From positions 62,001 through 126,000 of the forward strand of contig JAAEZQ010000001.1 of the NCBI GenBank assembly GCA_018222805.1: a DNA stretch of 64,000 bases, given 5' to 3'. Under the pieces are notes generated by a model that saw nothing but the letters and a program-made list of their open reading frames with translations, did not search any database and had not been told where the DNA came from. The stretch comes from Vibrionaceae bacterium (GTDB lineage Bacteria; Pseudomonadota; Gammaproteobacteria; Enterobacterales; Vibrionaceae). Below are positions 1-9,563 of the stretch, piece after piece (within the stretch, counting starts at the first letter, position 1; every line of letters starts with the position of its first letter). The translations under genes and the position numbers were made by a program.

Positions 1-474
1 TCAAACAGCCTTATTACAAAAGGTTAACAACTAACTTTTCATAAATCCTTTGTATCAAATACTTAGTCATAGAAGCGCTCATTTTAGGCGCTTTTGTCAC
101 AAAACATTAACACAGAAACATTCCGTAACTTTTATCTGAAAATGTGAACTAAATAGATAAGTTCAACACTTTCGCTCTATTTATCTGTACCACCCACGAC
201 CATTAACGATTTATTTACATATACGCCGTAAATGTAAACATGGTTTTATAGATTCAAATGATTTTTAAATCTAACATCAAAAAGAGATTCCAATCACATA
301 TTTATTGGTTATAATCCGCGCCAATTGCGTCAAATGTTGAAAAACGCAAACTTATTTTTATAAAAACCGTCTTTAAACCCACCACTCTCTAATGTTGGTG
401 CAATAAGCCATTCCAAAGACTGTCTATCAGTGATTGGTTGTAGGCTCCTGCCAGAGAGTTAACCGAGAGATAAA
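1..474. other. Non-coding 5' stretch upstream of the OFA transporter
   Basis: AT-rich region without a credible gene. Near the left edge (73-96) there is a short hairpin, AAGCGC ... GCGCTTTT, that could end transcription of a gene lying outside the window. The last bases before the transporter hold a GAGAGA purine stretch that can serve as its ribosome binding site. I see no clear operator. Confidence 0.5.
73..96 (+). terminator. Weak intrinsic terminator for a gene left of the window
   Basis: Six-base stem AAGCGC/GCGCTT with a nine-base loop, followed by TTTTG. The stem is short, so this is only a candidate. Confidence 0.4.
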
Positions 475-1707
475 ATGAGTAAGATTGATAAAGCGATGCG
501 CATCCTGCTAGCAGGTTTCTGCATCAACCTTTGTCTTGGCATCCTGTATGCTTGGAGTGTATTCAATAAGGCACTGGTAACTGAATCCGGCTGGACTGCT
601 GCAGAAGCTTCTGCGCCGTACGCGACTGCAACCATCACTTTCTCTATCTGTCTCCTTGTTGCAGGCATCTTACAAGACCGTATGGGTCCACGTTTGATCC
701 TTATTCTTGGTACAGTTCTAACAGGCTTGGGCATGATTGCATCTGGCTTTGTTGACACTCCACTTATGCTTAACATCACGTTTGGTGTGATCACAGGTGC
801 TGGTATCGGTTTTGGTTACGCGTGTCTTTCTCCATCAGCGATGAAATGGTTCCACCCTTCGAAGAAAGGTATGGTTAACGGTCTAATTGCTGCAGGTTTC
901 GGTCTCGCGGCTATTTACCTAGCGCCAGTGACTTCTGCGCTAATCGATAGCATGGGCATTCAAACCAGCTTTATGGTTCTTGGTGTTGGTATCCTTGCGA
1001 TTGCAGTTCCACTTGCAGCAACGATTAATAACCCACCAGCAGATTACACGCCAGCTGAGCCTAAAGTAAAAGCAGGCCAAACGCCTAAAGCGCTTAAAAA
1101 GTCTGACGATTTAACCTGGAAAGCGATGTTGAAAACACCACAGTTCTACTCACTGTGGATCATGTACGCGTTCGCGGCTTCTGTTGGCCTTATGATCATC
1201 GGTAACATCACGACGATTGCAAGTGTTCAAGCTAACCTGCCAAACGCAGTTTACCTGGCTTCTATTCTTGCGGTATTCAACTCAGGCGGCCGTGTTGCAG
1301 CTGGTATGCTTGCAGACAAAATTGGCGGCGTTCGTACACTTCTACTTGCGTTCATTCTGCAAGGCGTCAACATGGCGTTGTTCGCAACGTTCGACTCAGA
1401 GTTTACTCTCATCATTGGTACCGCTATTGCGGCAGTAGGTTATGGCACACTTCTGGCTGTATTCCCTACCCTTACCGCAGAGTTCTACGGTCTGAAAAAC
1501 TACGGTACAAACTATGGTGTGCTATACACAGCATGGGGTATTGGTGGTGCCATCGGTGCAGCAGTAGTTGGTTACTCAATGACTAACGGCGAAGGTTACA
1601 CACTGGCTTACACAGTCTCTGCAGCAATGATGGCAGTATGTATCGTATTAGCGTTCATCACTAAGCCACTGACTGAAACGAAAGTTGCACAGCTCAAAAA
1701 CGCATAA
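475..1707 (+). CDS. OFA-family MFS transporter (oxalate/formate antiporter-like)
   Basis: A 410-residue polytopic inner-membrane protein with about 12 hydrophobic segments, the normal length for the major facilitator superfamily. The N-terminus shows the glycine-rich LCLGILYAWSVF segment typical of the OxlT/OFA branch. A DRMGPRLIL motif-A loop follows the second helix, and a related ADKIGGVR loop occupies the equivalent place in the second half. The substrate cannot be read from sequence; known OFA members exchange small carboxylates such as oxalate and formate. The ATG follows a GAGAGA purine run. It is monocistronic, with a strong terminator directly downstream. Family is confident, substrate unknown. 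Confidence 0.85.
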   Translation: MSKIDKAMRILLAGFCINLCLGILYAWSVFNKALVTESGWTAAEASAPYATATITFSICLLVAGILQDRMGPRLILILGTVLTGLGMIASGFVDTPLMLNITFGVITGAGIGFGYACLSPSAMKWFHPSKKGMVNGLIAAGFGLAAIYLAPVTSALIDSMGIQTSFMVLGVGILAIAVPLAATINNPPADYTPAEPKVKAGQTPKALKKSDDLTWKAMLKTPQFYSLWIMYAFAASVGLMIIGNITTIASVQANLPNAVYLASILAVFNSGGRVAAGMLADKIGGVRTLLLAFILQGVNMALFATFDSEFTLIIGTAIAAVGYGTLLAVFPTLTAEFYGLKNYGTNYGVLYTAWGIGGAIGAAVVGYSMTNGEGYTLAYTVSAAMMAVCIVLAFITKPLTETKVAQLKNA

Positions 1708-1728
1708 TTGTGAATTGATTTGATGATG

Positions 1729-1759
1729 AAAAGGCTTAACCTATTGGTTAAGCCTTTTT
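1729..1759 (+). terminator. Intrinsic terminator after the OFA transporter
   Basis: Stem AAAGGCTTAACC/GGTTAAGCCTTT with a TATT loop and a following T run; 21 bases downstream of the transporter stop. Confidence 0.85.
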
Positions 1760-1787
1760 GTTATCGGTAATAAAATCCTGTCGAATT

Positions 1788-3410
1788 ATGCAAAAACCTG
1801 TCGAACTCGCACCAGATTACTATTTAGATAATTTCCTCAAGCTAACCCAACATGCTACGCATTGGTATAGCGACTTATTACTAGAGGAAGAGCATCATTG
1901 GCTCACAGCATTCACGCAACTGAGCAAACCATCACAATGTCTATTAGTGCGACTATACAGTCGTAAAGGGTGTTGGTTTCGCAGTGATAAACTCAATTAT
2001 CAGGAAATATCGTCTATTCACGAAGCTCTGTCAGAGTTAAATCAATCTGAACTTATTGAGCTCTCCCCTACGCTTTCTCACCAAGAGTTAGCGGCTCACT
2101 TACTGACGAAGTCAGAAATCTCTGCGCTTTACCCTGACCTACCTAAGTCATTAAAAAAAGACAATCTCGTTGAGTGTTTGAGCAATACGGAGTTCGACCA
2201 GTTTGATTTACTGGAATTTACTATTATCCGACTGAATGCCGCTCATATGATTGATGTATTGCTGACGTTGTTCTTCGCCAATACTCACCAAGATTTAAGT
2301 CAATTCGTACTCGATGACCTTGGCTTGCATCAGTTCGAACGCTATCAATTAAGCAAAGAGCGTCGATTTTTCGATTCGCGAGAGCAAATTGATAGATTGA
2401 TTGAACTCAGCCAGCTCTCTAATTTGTATTGGCAATTTGATCGGAAAGATAAGACCAACCTCGACCTGCTCATCGATGCAATGCCAGACCCCGTCAAGCA
2501 TGACTACGTGGATAGAAAGCGTGAACACATGCTGAATGACATTGCCAGAGACTACGAGCGTATCAATGAATTTGAAATCGCGCTTGCACTTTTTGAACAA
2601 ACCCATCTCCCGCCGAGTAGAGAACGCCGCGCGCGCATTTACGATAAACTGGAGCACGACACACTATTTAGTGACATTGTCACAAACATGGTAGAAACGC
2701 CTATCAACGCCTCCGAACTTGAAGTGGCACAAAAGCTAGAACAACGCGTAAAGCGCAAGCTTGGGCAAAAGGTACCAAGAGATCCAAAGCCAAAGTGCGA
2801 TGAACTGCATCTTGAACTTGATTTATCACAACAACGTGTCGAACTTGTCACTAAAGAACACTTTGAACAATTGGGTTGGCAAGTATTTTATGCGGAGAAT
2901 ACGTTGCTCAATGCACTGTTTGGTTTAACCTTCTGGGACGCCATTTTTGCTCCCGTCGAAGGCGCTTTTATAAACGCGTATCAACATCGCCCACTTGATT
3001 TGTATCACAGTGGCTTTGCCTCTAAACGCGAACAGTTAATCACATCCGCGTTCAAGAACCTCGAAGCTGGTAATACAGGAACGTTAATAGAAAAATACGA
3101 TGCCAAGTTTGGGATCAGCAACCCGTTCGTTAATTGGGGCGCGGTAAGTAAAGAGCTAATCGAACACGCACTCAGAACCATTCCGACTTCAATGTTGGTG
3201 GATCTATTAAACGTCCAACTCCGTGACCTCAAGCTCTACCGTAACGGTATGCCAGATTTAATTGCATTTAAGGGAGAGCAATTTGAATGGATCGAAGTGA
3301 AAGGTCCTGGCGATAAACTACAGGACAACCAATGGCGCTGGATTAAAGAGTTTAACCGTCTTAAGGTACCGTTTTCAGTCTGCTACGTGACCGCTAAAAT
3401 AGACGCATAA
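1788..3410 (+). CDS. VRR-NUC domain nuclease (FAN1-like)
   Basis: A 540-residue cytoplasmic protein ending in a VRR-NUC nuclease domain of the PD-(D/E)XK fold. The visible catalytic string near the C-terminus is GMPDLIAF ... EWIEVKGPGD ... QWRWI, giving the PD, ExK and Q-xxx-W elements. The N-terminal part is helical and fits the bacterial homologues of FAN1, structure-specific nucleases acting on flapped or cross-linked DNA. A longer reading from a TTG ten codons upstream would run into the preceding terminator, so the ATG at 1788 is chosen. It is convergent with the lipid kinase, with only 17 bases between stop codons. A role in DNA repair is inferred from family only. Confidence 0.85.
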   Translation: MQKPVELAPDYYLDNFLKLTQHATHWYSDLLLEEEHHWLTAFTQLSKPSQCLLVRLYSRKGCWFRSDKLNYQEISSIHEALSELNQSELIELSPTLSHQELAAHLLTKSEISALYPDLPKSLKKDNLVECLSNTEFDQFDLLEFTIIRLNAAHMIDVLLTLFFANTHQDLSQFVLDDLGLHQFERYQLSKERRFFDSREQIDRLIELSQLSNLYWQFDRKDKTNLDLLIDAMPDPVKHDYVDRKREHMLNDIARDYERINEFEIALALFEQTHLPPSRERRARIYDKLEHDTLFSDIVTNMVETPINASELEVAQKLEQRVKRKLGQKVPRDPKPKCDELHLELDLSQQRVELVTKEHFEQLGWQVFYAENTLLNALFGLTFWDAIFAPVEGAFINAYQHRPLDLYHSGFASKREQLITSAFKNLEAGNTGTLIEKYDAKFGISNPFVNWGAVSKELIEHALRTIPTSMLVDLLNVQLRDLKLYRNGMPDLIAFKGEQFEWIEVKGPGDKLQDNQWRWIKEFNRLKVPFSVCYVTAKIDA

Positions 3411-3427
3411 TTAGGATAATAAGAGAT

Positions 3428-4333
3428 TTAGCCAGATGCTCCAACACAGGGGCAGTCACTCGGTAATACTAACTGAATGCTTTGAGGTAACACTTCAAAA
3501 CGTATTTTACGCGAACTGTAAGGTTCTCCATCTAAATTGAGTGGAAGAGGGTTCGGAAAATCGATCTCCAACCAACTGGTGCGCGTATGTTTGACAAAAT
3601 CACCGGTAATCCTTGGGTTATTGATCTCCTCGATCACTTTAGGCAAGTCTTGAGGTAAGAATGGGCAAACCAGCGTTAAATCCATTAATCCGTCATCAAT
3701 CATAGCGTTGGGAGCTAATGACTGACCACCTCCAGCCAAACGGCCATTACAGAATGCACCGAGTAATATCCCGCCTTCGTAGCTTCCGTCATCTACGGTG
3801 ATGGTACCATCATACGGTTTAAAGCCTAGAGCTTTTACGACCCCAGTCAGGGTATAAGCTCCCCCACCCAAAAAGTTCTTCAACTCGACAGGGGTTTCAG
3901 TGGTAATTTCGGCACCAAATCCTGCCGTAGCGACATTGATAAAATAACGGTCATTCGCTGTTACACAATCGACAGAAACGGGTTGCCCATTCACCGCCAA
4001 AGAAAGAGCGTCAGGAATAGAAACAGGTATACGGTTGGCAGTGGCAAAATCATTGGCGGTACCAAGTGGAATTATCGCAAGTTCAGGTCGCTGGTCTTCA
4101 TCAATTTGGGCAATCGCCGAAACAACTTCATTGACGGTCCCATCGCCACCAGCAACAACAATACGTTTAACACCCTCTTTTACGGCTTCCTTAACTAAAC
4201 GCATCATGTCTTGAGACTCCCAAGTCACACGAACCTGTACATCGACGCCTTGCTCTCGCGTCTCCATGATTGCGCTTCTTAACTCGGGTATACCAGCCTT
4301 TTTGCCATTTAGTATCGCTCGTATTGTTTTCAT
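3428..4333 (-). CDS. yegS: YegS-type lipid kinase (diacylglycerol kinase catalytic domain)
   Basis: A 301-residue soluble kinase of the DAGK/sphingosine kinase family. It shows the nucleotide-binding GGDGT at residues 62-66, followed by NEV, and the PLGTANDFA motif near 89-97, both diagnostic of this fold. E. coli YegS phosphorylates phosphatidylglycerol in vitro, and length and motif order match that branch rather than the integral-membrane DgkA. It is a single gene between convergent and co-directional neighbours, with no hint of an operon. The physiological lipid is not deducible from sequence. Confidence 0.85.
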   Translation of the reverse strand: MKTIRAILNGKKAGIPELRSAIMETREQGVDVQVRVTWESQDMMRLVKEAVKEGVKRIVVAGGDGTVNEVVSAIAQIDEDQRPELAIIPLGTANDFATANRIPVSIPDALSLAVNGQPVSVDCVTANDRYFINVATAGFGAEITTETPVELKNFLGGGAYTLTGVVKALGFKPYDGTITVDDGSYEGGILLGAFCNGRLAGGGQSLAPNAMIDDGLMDLTLVCPFLPQDLPKVIEEINNPRITGDFVKHTRTSWLEIDFPNPLPLNLDGEPYSSRKIRFEVLPQSIQLVLPSDCPCVGASG

Positions 4334-4442
4334 TGAAATCCGTCTCTGTGGCTTAATGGAGTTTCTTACTGCTCAGTACTTTCGAGAGTGTAGACAAAAA
4401 CTCCATAATTATAACGGTCAAAGTGTTCTGATTGATAAATAA

Positions 4443-4868
4443 CTAAGATTTACCTAAATACGGCGTTAAAAACGCACTCACTTCATCAGCGCAAACCCCG
4501 ACTTCTACTTCAACACCAGCTTGCTCTAAGATAGCGATACCACGGCCGCTGTTGCGTGGATCTGGGTCGAGCATGGCAACGACAACCTTTTTTATCCCGG
4601 AATTTACTAACGTCACGGCACAGGCAGGCGTTCTTCCGACAAACGAACAAGGCTCAAGTGTCACATAAGCGGTGACCTGCTCTAACGTTCCCTTGTATCC
4701 ATTCAACGCTTCCACTTCGGCATGATTTCCACCGATAGCCTGAGTGTAACCCTCGGAGACTATCTGATTATCTTTAACTAAAACACAGCCTACTGGCGGA
4801 TTAGGTTGACACGCTGGTAGTGCGTTTCGCGAAATCTCCAACGCACGGCGCATATATTCTTGGCTCAT
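4443..4868 (-). CDS. Stand-alone RibD-type cytidine/pyrimidine deaminase domain
   Basis: A 141-residue protein covering only the deaminase half of RibD. Zinc-site residues are His49-Ala-Glu51 in HAEVEAL and Cys74 and Cys83 in LEPCSFVGRTPAC, and the RibD-like DPDPRNSGRGI segment follows. The C-terminal reductase domain of bifunctional RibD is absent, and the gene ends cleanly after the deaminase fold. The start is set at the ATG at 4868, since the upstream open frame reads into the batD stop region. It lies 50 bases after batD and may be co-transcribed with it. It may deaminate a riboflavin intermediate or act in an unrelated modified-pyrimidine pathway. Confidence 0.8.
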   Translation of the reverse strand: MSQEYMRRALEISRNALPACQPNPPVGCVLVKDNQIVSEGYTQAIGGNHAEVEALNGYKGTLEQVTAYVTLEPCSFVGRTPACAVTLVNSGIKKVVVAMLDPDPRNSGRGIAILEQAGVEVEVGVCADEVSAFLTPYLGKS

Positions 4869-4918
4869 AGAACATCTATTCTTTAATGAAAAACAAGGGG
4901 CTATAGTAGCGCTCAGCA

Positions 4919-6226
4919 TTATTCAACACCATCTCTTTGCTTTAACTTATCCAATTGAGGTAAAGCCTTAGGTATACGAAGTTTGAGATGATTTTGCTTC
5001 GTTTGAATTTTCCGCCACATCGACTTGATCAGACTAGAACTGTGCTCTCCACTTTGCATTCGAGTTGAGCTTTTCTGCCATGAATCACTAGAGTCTGCAT
5101 TACGCATCTCTAATTCAGAAGTATTCACTCGTAATTGTCGGTAAAGGACGGCTCTCGCCTCTCCCCAGCGATTTTCTTTGAGCAATCGATGCAAGCTAAG
5201 CCAAGGTGGAACTGGCCTTGAACGGTAATAGCGCTTGATGGCTAAAAATAAAACAATACCCAATACCAAGGTGGTAATGAGGCCTATAATCCAGACAAAA
5301 TAAGCTTTAACGAACGACTTTAACGTATGTTTTGCTTGAAATGACTTCCCTTCAATCACGATGCTTTCTAGCCGCTGCGTTTCGCTGTTCCACCATTGGA
5401 ACTCATAAGCAGGTAACGTGAGTTCACCGCCTTGCTGAATCACATATACGCTTTGTTCAGTTCGGGTAGATTGATAGTCTCCACGCGTTTGTGTATCGGT
5501 AAGCTGGTAAGGCTGCATGTAAGTTTGATAACGATCGTTTGACTCACCTTTTAGCAAGTCAGGTAATAATACCGATAAACTATCCTGTGCGGTTATTGTA
5601 ATTTGTCGAGTGATAGCATCTCCCACTTTTAGCGGTTCAGAAGACGTTGCCCACTCTTGCTTTACGTCGACATGTGTCGCGGCAAACCACGGGGTATTAT
5701 CGCTCAATAAGCCAGATGGCAGCGATGCTGAAAACCTAATTGGCTGAGTGTAAAGGGTTCCTGCGACGTTTTTTCCATCAGGCGCCGAAACCTGAACCCC
5801 CACCGCAATGGGAGGCACTACAAAATCACCCGATACCTGAGGATACAACGTCACCTCCCAACGTTGACGCGACCAAGTTTGTCCACCCTTTCTTTCAGTG
5901 AAGTTGGTTGCCAGTTGGTTACGCTGTTTCGCAATCACATGCGGGATTTCCACAGAGCCAATTCGCGTTCCGCCAGTAAACCAGCGCGGCGTCGCCACCT
6001 CTATAGTCAAAATGACTTGCTCGTTGACACTGAAGTTGGTGGGTGAGGTGCGATTCTCTTCATCAGTTGTTGCTTTACCAACCCAAGCTTTTATCTCCAC
6101 ATCATTATTGCGCTTTAAATCATTGATATCTTGCGCGAATACCAAACCGCTTGTACAGAAACTTGCCAACACTATGAAGATACAAGCCAGATAGCCGCTC
6201 ATAACGCGTCGAAATAATGCCATCAT
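4919..6226 (-). CDS. batD: BatD-like membrane-anchored protein (oxygen tolerance family)
   Basis: A 435-residue exported protein. It has an N-terminal signal peptide ending near VFAQD, a large beta-rich periplasmic part (about 30-300) with repeated Ig-like strands, one transmembrane helix near residues 308-332 (VWIIGLITTLVLGIVLFLA), and a charged cytoplasmic tail. This is the architecture of BatD from Bacteroides aerotolerance loci. The ATG overlaps the end of the upstream VWA-TPR gene by four bases, indicating translational coupling. It is the last member of the MoxR/Bat run. The molecular role of Bat proteins is poorly defined, probably envelope stress or protein quality control. Confidence 0.8.
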   Translation of the reverse strand: MMALFRRVMSGYLACIFIVLASFCTSGLVFAQDINDLKRNNDVEIKAWVGKATTDEENRTSPTNFSVNEQVILTIEVATPRWFTGGTRIGSVEIPHVIAKQRNQLATNFTERKGGQTWSRQRWEVTLYPQVSGDFVVPPIAVGVQVSAPDGKNVAGTLYTQPIRFSASLPSGLLSDNTPWFAATHVDVKQEWATSSEPLKVGDAITRQITITAQDSLSVLLPDLLKGESNDRYQTYMQPYQLTDTQTRGDYQSTRTEQSVYVIQQGGELTLPAYEFQWWNSETQRLESIVIEGKSFQAKHTLKSFVKAYFVWIIGLITTLVLGIVLFLAIKRYYRSRPVPPWLSLHRLLKENRWGEARAVLYRQLRVNTSELEMRNADSSDSWQKSSTRMQSGEHSSSLIKSMWRKIQTKQNHLKLRIPKALPQLDKLKQRDGVE

Positions 6227-7953
6227 TGCGTTATCCCCTCGTTATCATTACCAGTATCATCGGCAGTCCCACCCACTGGCGTCGAGTTTAGTTGAATTTG
6301 AAACTTCGCACGTAGAAAGTCCCTTGGATCAGACTCGACACGTTTTAGCCACTTATCAGCCATCTCTTGATTACCCAGTATGTCAGACGCACTCAGTGTC
6401 TCTTTGATCATCATTTCTTGCGAAGTTTGCTCATCCGCCCCTTCTGCCGTTTGAGGGTTATCACCAAGCTCAGTCGACATCTCTTGTTCCGTCCCTGCCT
6501 GACTTTCACTCATCTGATTGATTTCTTCAACAATGCCTCCGATGACGTTCAAGTTGTGCTCTACATCAGGGCGTAACGCTTGGCTCAGTGTTGGCTTGTT
6601 CGCCAATGATTGAAGCAGGTCTCGCGCTGCCAAGTATTCACGTTGACGTGCCAGTGCGCTCGCCGCGTTGTATAAACCAAAGTCTCTGACTTCTTCCAAG
6701 GGATCATTTTGCATTTCTAAAAACGCACTGTGGGCCAGTTCAAACTCACTGGCATAGTAATAAGCCGTCCCTTTGCGTAGAGGATCCGAGAAATGCTTTG
6801 CCGCATCCAAATATTCTTGTTTGTTAAACAACCGCTGTCCTTGTTGATCAGGTGTCAACCACAAGTCCCACCACCATTGGGCAGCTTTGTCGAACGTAGT
6901 CACTTTTTGTACAACTTGAGGTTCTTCGGCTTTTAGCGATACATTTTCAGCCATTACCTCGCTGGGCATCACCAAACTTCCAGATACCATTGCAATTAAA
7001 CACCACTGAACTAACCAGCCCTTTCGGAACCAAATCAGCATAATCAGTGCAATAGGAAATAAAAGCGCATACCCCATGTCTTCCCATGGCATTGAAGACT
7101 CACCATTCAGCTGCATATTACGTTCTACATACCGACTCAACTGCTGGATGTCTGTGTTATCAACACTCACTTCAACAAGTCTTCCACTAGTTTTACTGGC
7201 AAGTGTTTGCAGCGAATCGAGATCGATCGGGTTATTACTGACAATATCCGGGTTGCCAGCTGCCAATATCAACAACTGATAGGGTTTATCGGCAAAATAA
7301 TCTTCATACTTACTGATGGTGGCGGGATTGACGCCATCCGTCACTAATAGAACCGTAGAGCCGGCTAATTCTTGTAATTGCTGGTCAATCAGAGGTAATG
7401 CCTGCTCCGCGAGCTTGCCTTTAACGGGCATGATTTCAGGATCAATTGCCGCGAGGAATGGGTCAAAAACGGCGCTGTCTTGCGTGATCGGCATAGCAAC
7501 GTGTGCGGTCCCCGCAAACACCACCAACCCCGTTTTACCACCTTTTCTTGCAGCGAGTAGATCACGAATTTTTTGTTTAGAGCGCTCTAAGCGGCTTGGC
7601 GGCAGATCTTTTTGCAACATAGAGTCACTATTATCCAAAACCACCAGCATCAACGCTTTATCCTCACCAAATGGTGACGCTTCTCGCTGCCAACTCGGTC
7701 CTGCACAAATCAAAATGGCGATGAATACATTGACCATCAGGAGTTTTAGTGGCAATTGTTTCCGCCAGCCATGCTCGCCTATCGTCAGTACCTCACGCAA
7801 ATGATCGGGCAGGATGTCTTTCCAGCTTGGTTTGCTCTCCTCGTGCCAGCGCAGCCAAACCAGAAAAAACATCGGGATCAGAGCCAATAACCACTGAGGG
7901 CGAATGAAATGAAACTGAGTAAAAAATTGCGTTAAGCTGAGAGAATCAAACAT
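6223..7953 (-). CDS. VWA and TPR membrane protein (BatB/BatC-like fusion)
   Basis: A 576-residue protein combining what are separate BatB and BatC proteins in Bacteroides. It has two hydrophobic segments near the N-terminus, then a von Willebrand A domain with an intact metal-binding DNSDS (residues 107-111) and a later VTDG. A transmembrane segment lies near 293-310 and another at about 313-335. The C-terminal part contains helical TPR-like repeats (LFNKQEYLDAAKHF, then AYYYASEFELAHSAF) and ends in an acidic low-complexity tail. It overlaps batA by eight bases and batD by four. It probably forms a periplasm-facing complex with its neighbours. Confidence 0.82.
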   Translation of the reverse strand: MFDSLSLTQFFTQFHFIRPQWLLALIPMFFLVWLRWHEESKPSWKDILPDHLREVLTIGEHGWRKQLPLKLLMVNVFIAILICAGPSWQREASPFGEDKALMLVVLDNSDSMLQKDLPPSRLERSKQKIRDLLAARKGGKTGLVVFAGTAHVAMPITQDSAVFDPFLAAIDPEIMPVKGKLAEQALPLIDQQLQELAGSTVLLVTDGVNPATISKYEDYFADKPYQLLILAAGNPDIVSNNPIDLDSLQTLASKTSGRLVEVSVDNTDIQQLSRYVERNMQLNGESSMPWEDMGYALLFPIALIMLIWFRKGWLVQWCLIAMVSGSLVMPSEVMAENVSLKAEEPQVVQKVTTFDKAAQWWWDLWLTPDQQGQRLFNKQEYLDAAKHFSDPLRKGTAYYYASEFELAHSAFLEMQNDPLEEVRDFGLYNAASALARQREYLAARDLLQSLANKPTLSQALRPDVEHNLNVIGGIVEEINQMSESQAGTEQEMSTELGDNPQTAEGADEQTSQEMMIKETLSASDILGNQEMADKWLKRVESDPRDFLRAKFQIQLNSTPVGGTADDTGNDNEGITQ

Positions 7954-9037
7954 CGCGTTCTCCTACCGATAGTTTCCTTGTTGCAAAGCGCGCTTTGGCT
8001 CTTCTTCTCAGTGTCGCAACACTGAACGCGAGCAAATGCATCAATACCACCAAAGCCATCAAGTAATGGTGTAAACTTTGTTTCGGCCGATATGTCGTGC
8101 TTTCATACAACTCTGGCTCAAGCTGGCTGATTTCTTCATAGGCCTTTGACAACTCATCTCGATTGAGCGCTTCAAATGCCTCGCCTCCTGATTCTGCCGC
8201 GATTCGCGTAATCGTGTCCATATCAAGCGCCGTTTCACCAATGGTTTGGGGATCGCCCATCGCAATGACATGCACGCGAACCCCCTTCGCTTTCGCCACT
8301 TTTGCCGCGTCTATCGGTTCAACAAAACTGCCAGTGTCGTTGCCATCGGTTAATACAATCGCAACTTTTTCACGCTCTGTAGCTTGCGTTAACTCACTGC
8401 GAGTCTTATCACTCTGCTCAAACACTTTAATCGCTAACCCAATCGCATCTCCAAGGTGCGTACTCTGCCCTGCCATAGCAACGTCAGTTTGATTTAGCAG
8501 TTCTAACCATACGCTTTGATCGGCGGTAAACGGTGTTTGCACAAATGCTGCGTCACCAAACAGCACCAAACCAAGTCGATCGCCTTTGCGTGACTGCACG
8601 AAATCTGCCAACACTTCTTTGGTGGCCTCCAATCGTGAGATTTTCTCACCCGTACGGGAGGTAAAATCAGCCTCAGCCATTGAGCCCGAAAGATCGACCA
8701 CCACCATCACATCTCTGCCAAGGCTTTTACGAACTTGAGGCTCGCCCAAAACAGTGGGCTTCGCTATCGCGCAGACAACCAATACCCAAGATAGAATTAA
8801 CGTCGCGCGCTGCCACCAACTTGGTGTTAGCTGGCTTGCACCTTCTGACGGAGTTTCACCAATGGCTTCAACCAGTTGGGTAAAGAAGGGTACTTTAATC
8901 GCTGTCTGCTTAGTACGGTAAGCAGGAACCAGATAATAGACCACGAGTGGCAAGGGCAAAATAATCAACCATAAAGGGTGCGCAAACTCAAAGCCAGAAA
9001 GCCCCATAAAAGAAAGAAGATCATTCATTTTAACCAC
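7946..9037 (-). CDS. batA: VWA domain membrane protein (BatA-like)
   Basis: A 363-residue protein with two N-terminal transmembrane segments (about 21-38 and 78-93), a von Willebrand A domain and one C-terminal helix (LMALVVLMHLLAFSVATL). The MIDAS metal site is complete: DLSGS at 115-119, a threonine in QSTHLGDA, and the later LTDGNDTG. This arrangement matches BatA/aerotolerance regulator proteins. It overlaps the DUF4381 gene upstream and the VWA-TPR gene downstream by eight bases each, so the set is translationally coupled. Confidence 0.82.
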   Translation of the reverse strand: MVKMNDLLSFMGLSGFEFAHPLWLIILPLPLVVYYLVPAYRTKQTAIKVPFFTQLVEAIGETPSEGASQLTPSWWQRATLILSWVLVVCAIAKPTVLGEPQVRKSLGRDVMVVVDLSGSMAEADFTSRTGEKISRLEATKEVLADFVQSRKGDRLGLVLFGDAAFVQTPFTADQSVWLELLNQTDVAMAGQSTHLGDAIGLAIKVFEQSDKTRSELTQATEREKVAIVLTDGNDTGSFVEPIDAAKVAKAKGVRVHVIAMGDPQTIGETALDMDTITRIAAESGGEAFEALNRDELSKAYEEISQLEPELYESTTYRPKQSLHHYLMALVVLMHLLAFSVATLRRRAKARFATRKLSVGERDV

Positions 9038-9563
9038 CTTGCTTCAGCTCTGTTCTTGGCGTTGATATATTTGAGCTAGACGTATGCGAATGCTCTTTGA
9101 CCCAAGAGTTTGCTTTCTCGATCAAAAGCACTCTCTGTTCATGCGTAAGCTCGATGTTGGGATTAACGATACTCTTGAGCCACAATGCGGAAACTTCATC
9201 ACTGAAAGCTTGTTTTTTTGGTTCCAGCTCGTCAAGTTTACGGAGAAAAGCACCATCAAACAGTCTGGCATTACAACTGTCTATATGAATCAAAACAATT
9301 TTTAGAATCGAAAATAGCGTTTTCGGCATGTCACTGTCGCTTGGATTAATCTGGCTGATCATATCCAGTGCCTCTTTGCGATAGCGGTTAACCCACCATT
9401 TTCTTAGAAAGCGGTAAGCGATGTACGCTAAAGCCAGCACAAATACGGCAGCTAGAATTTTCCAACCAATAGTTTGAGGATACCAGCTGATACTGGGTGG
9501 TACGGTTACGTCATGAAGCTCACTCAGAATGTAAGAGCCAGGAGGCTTCGGAAGCTCACTCAT
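9030..9563 (-). CDS. DUF4381 membrane protein
   Basis: A 177-residue protein with one transmembrane helix at about residues 32-50 (ILAAVFVLALAYIAYRFL), a basic stretch directly after it, and a helical cytoplasmic domain. This is the usual size and layout of DUF4381, a family found almost only between DUF58 and VWA genes in MoxR operons. The next gene's stop abuts its start, consistent with coupling. Its function is unknown; it may link the DUF58 protein to the membrane VWA proteins. Confidence 0.75.
   Translation of the reverse strand: MSELPKPPGSYILSELHDVTVPPSISWYPQTIGWKILAAVFVLALAYIAYRFLRKWWVNRYRKEALDMISQINPSDSDMPKTLFSILKIVLIHIDSCNARLFDGAFLRKLDELEPKKQAFSDEVSALWLKSIVNPNIELTHEQRVLLIEKANSWVKEHSHTSSSNISTPRTELKQGG

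Noticed and set aside
459..794. 111-codon minus-strand frame
   Set aside because: Antisense to the OFA transporter, which has clear family motifs.
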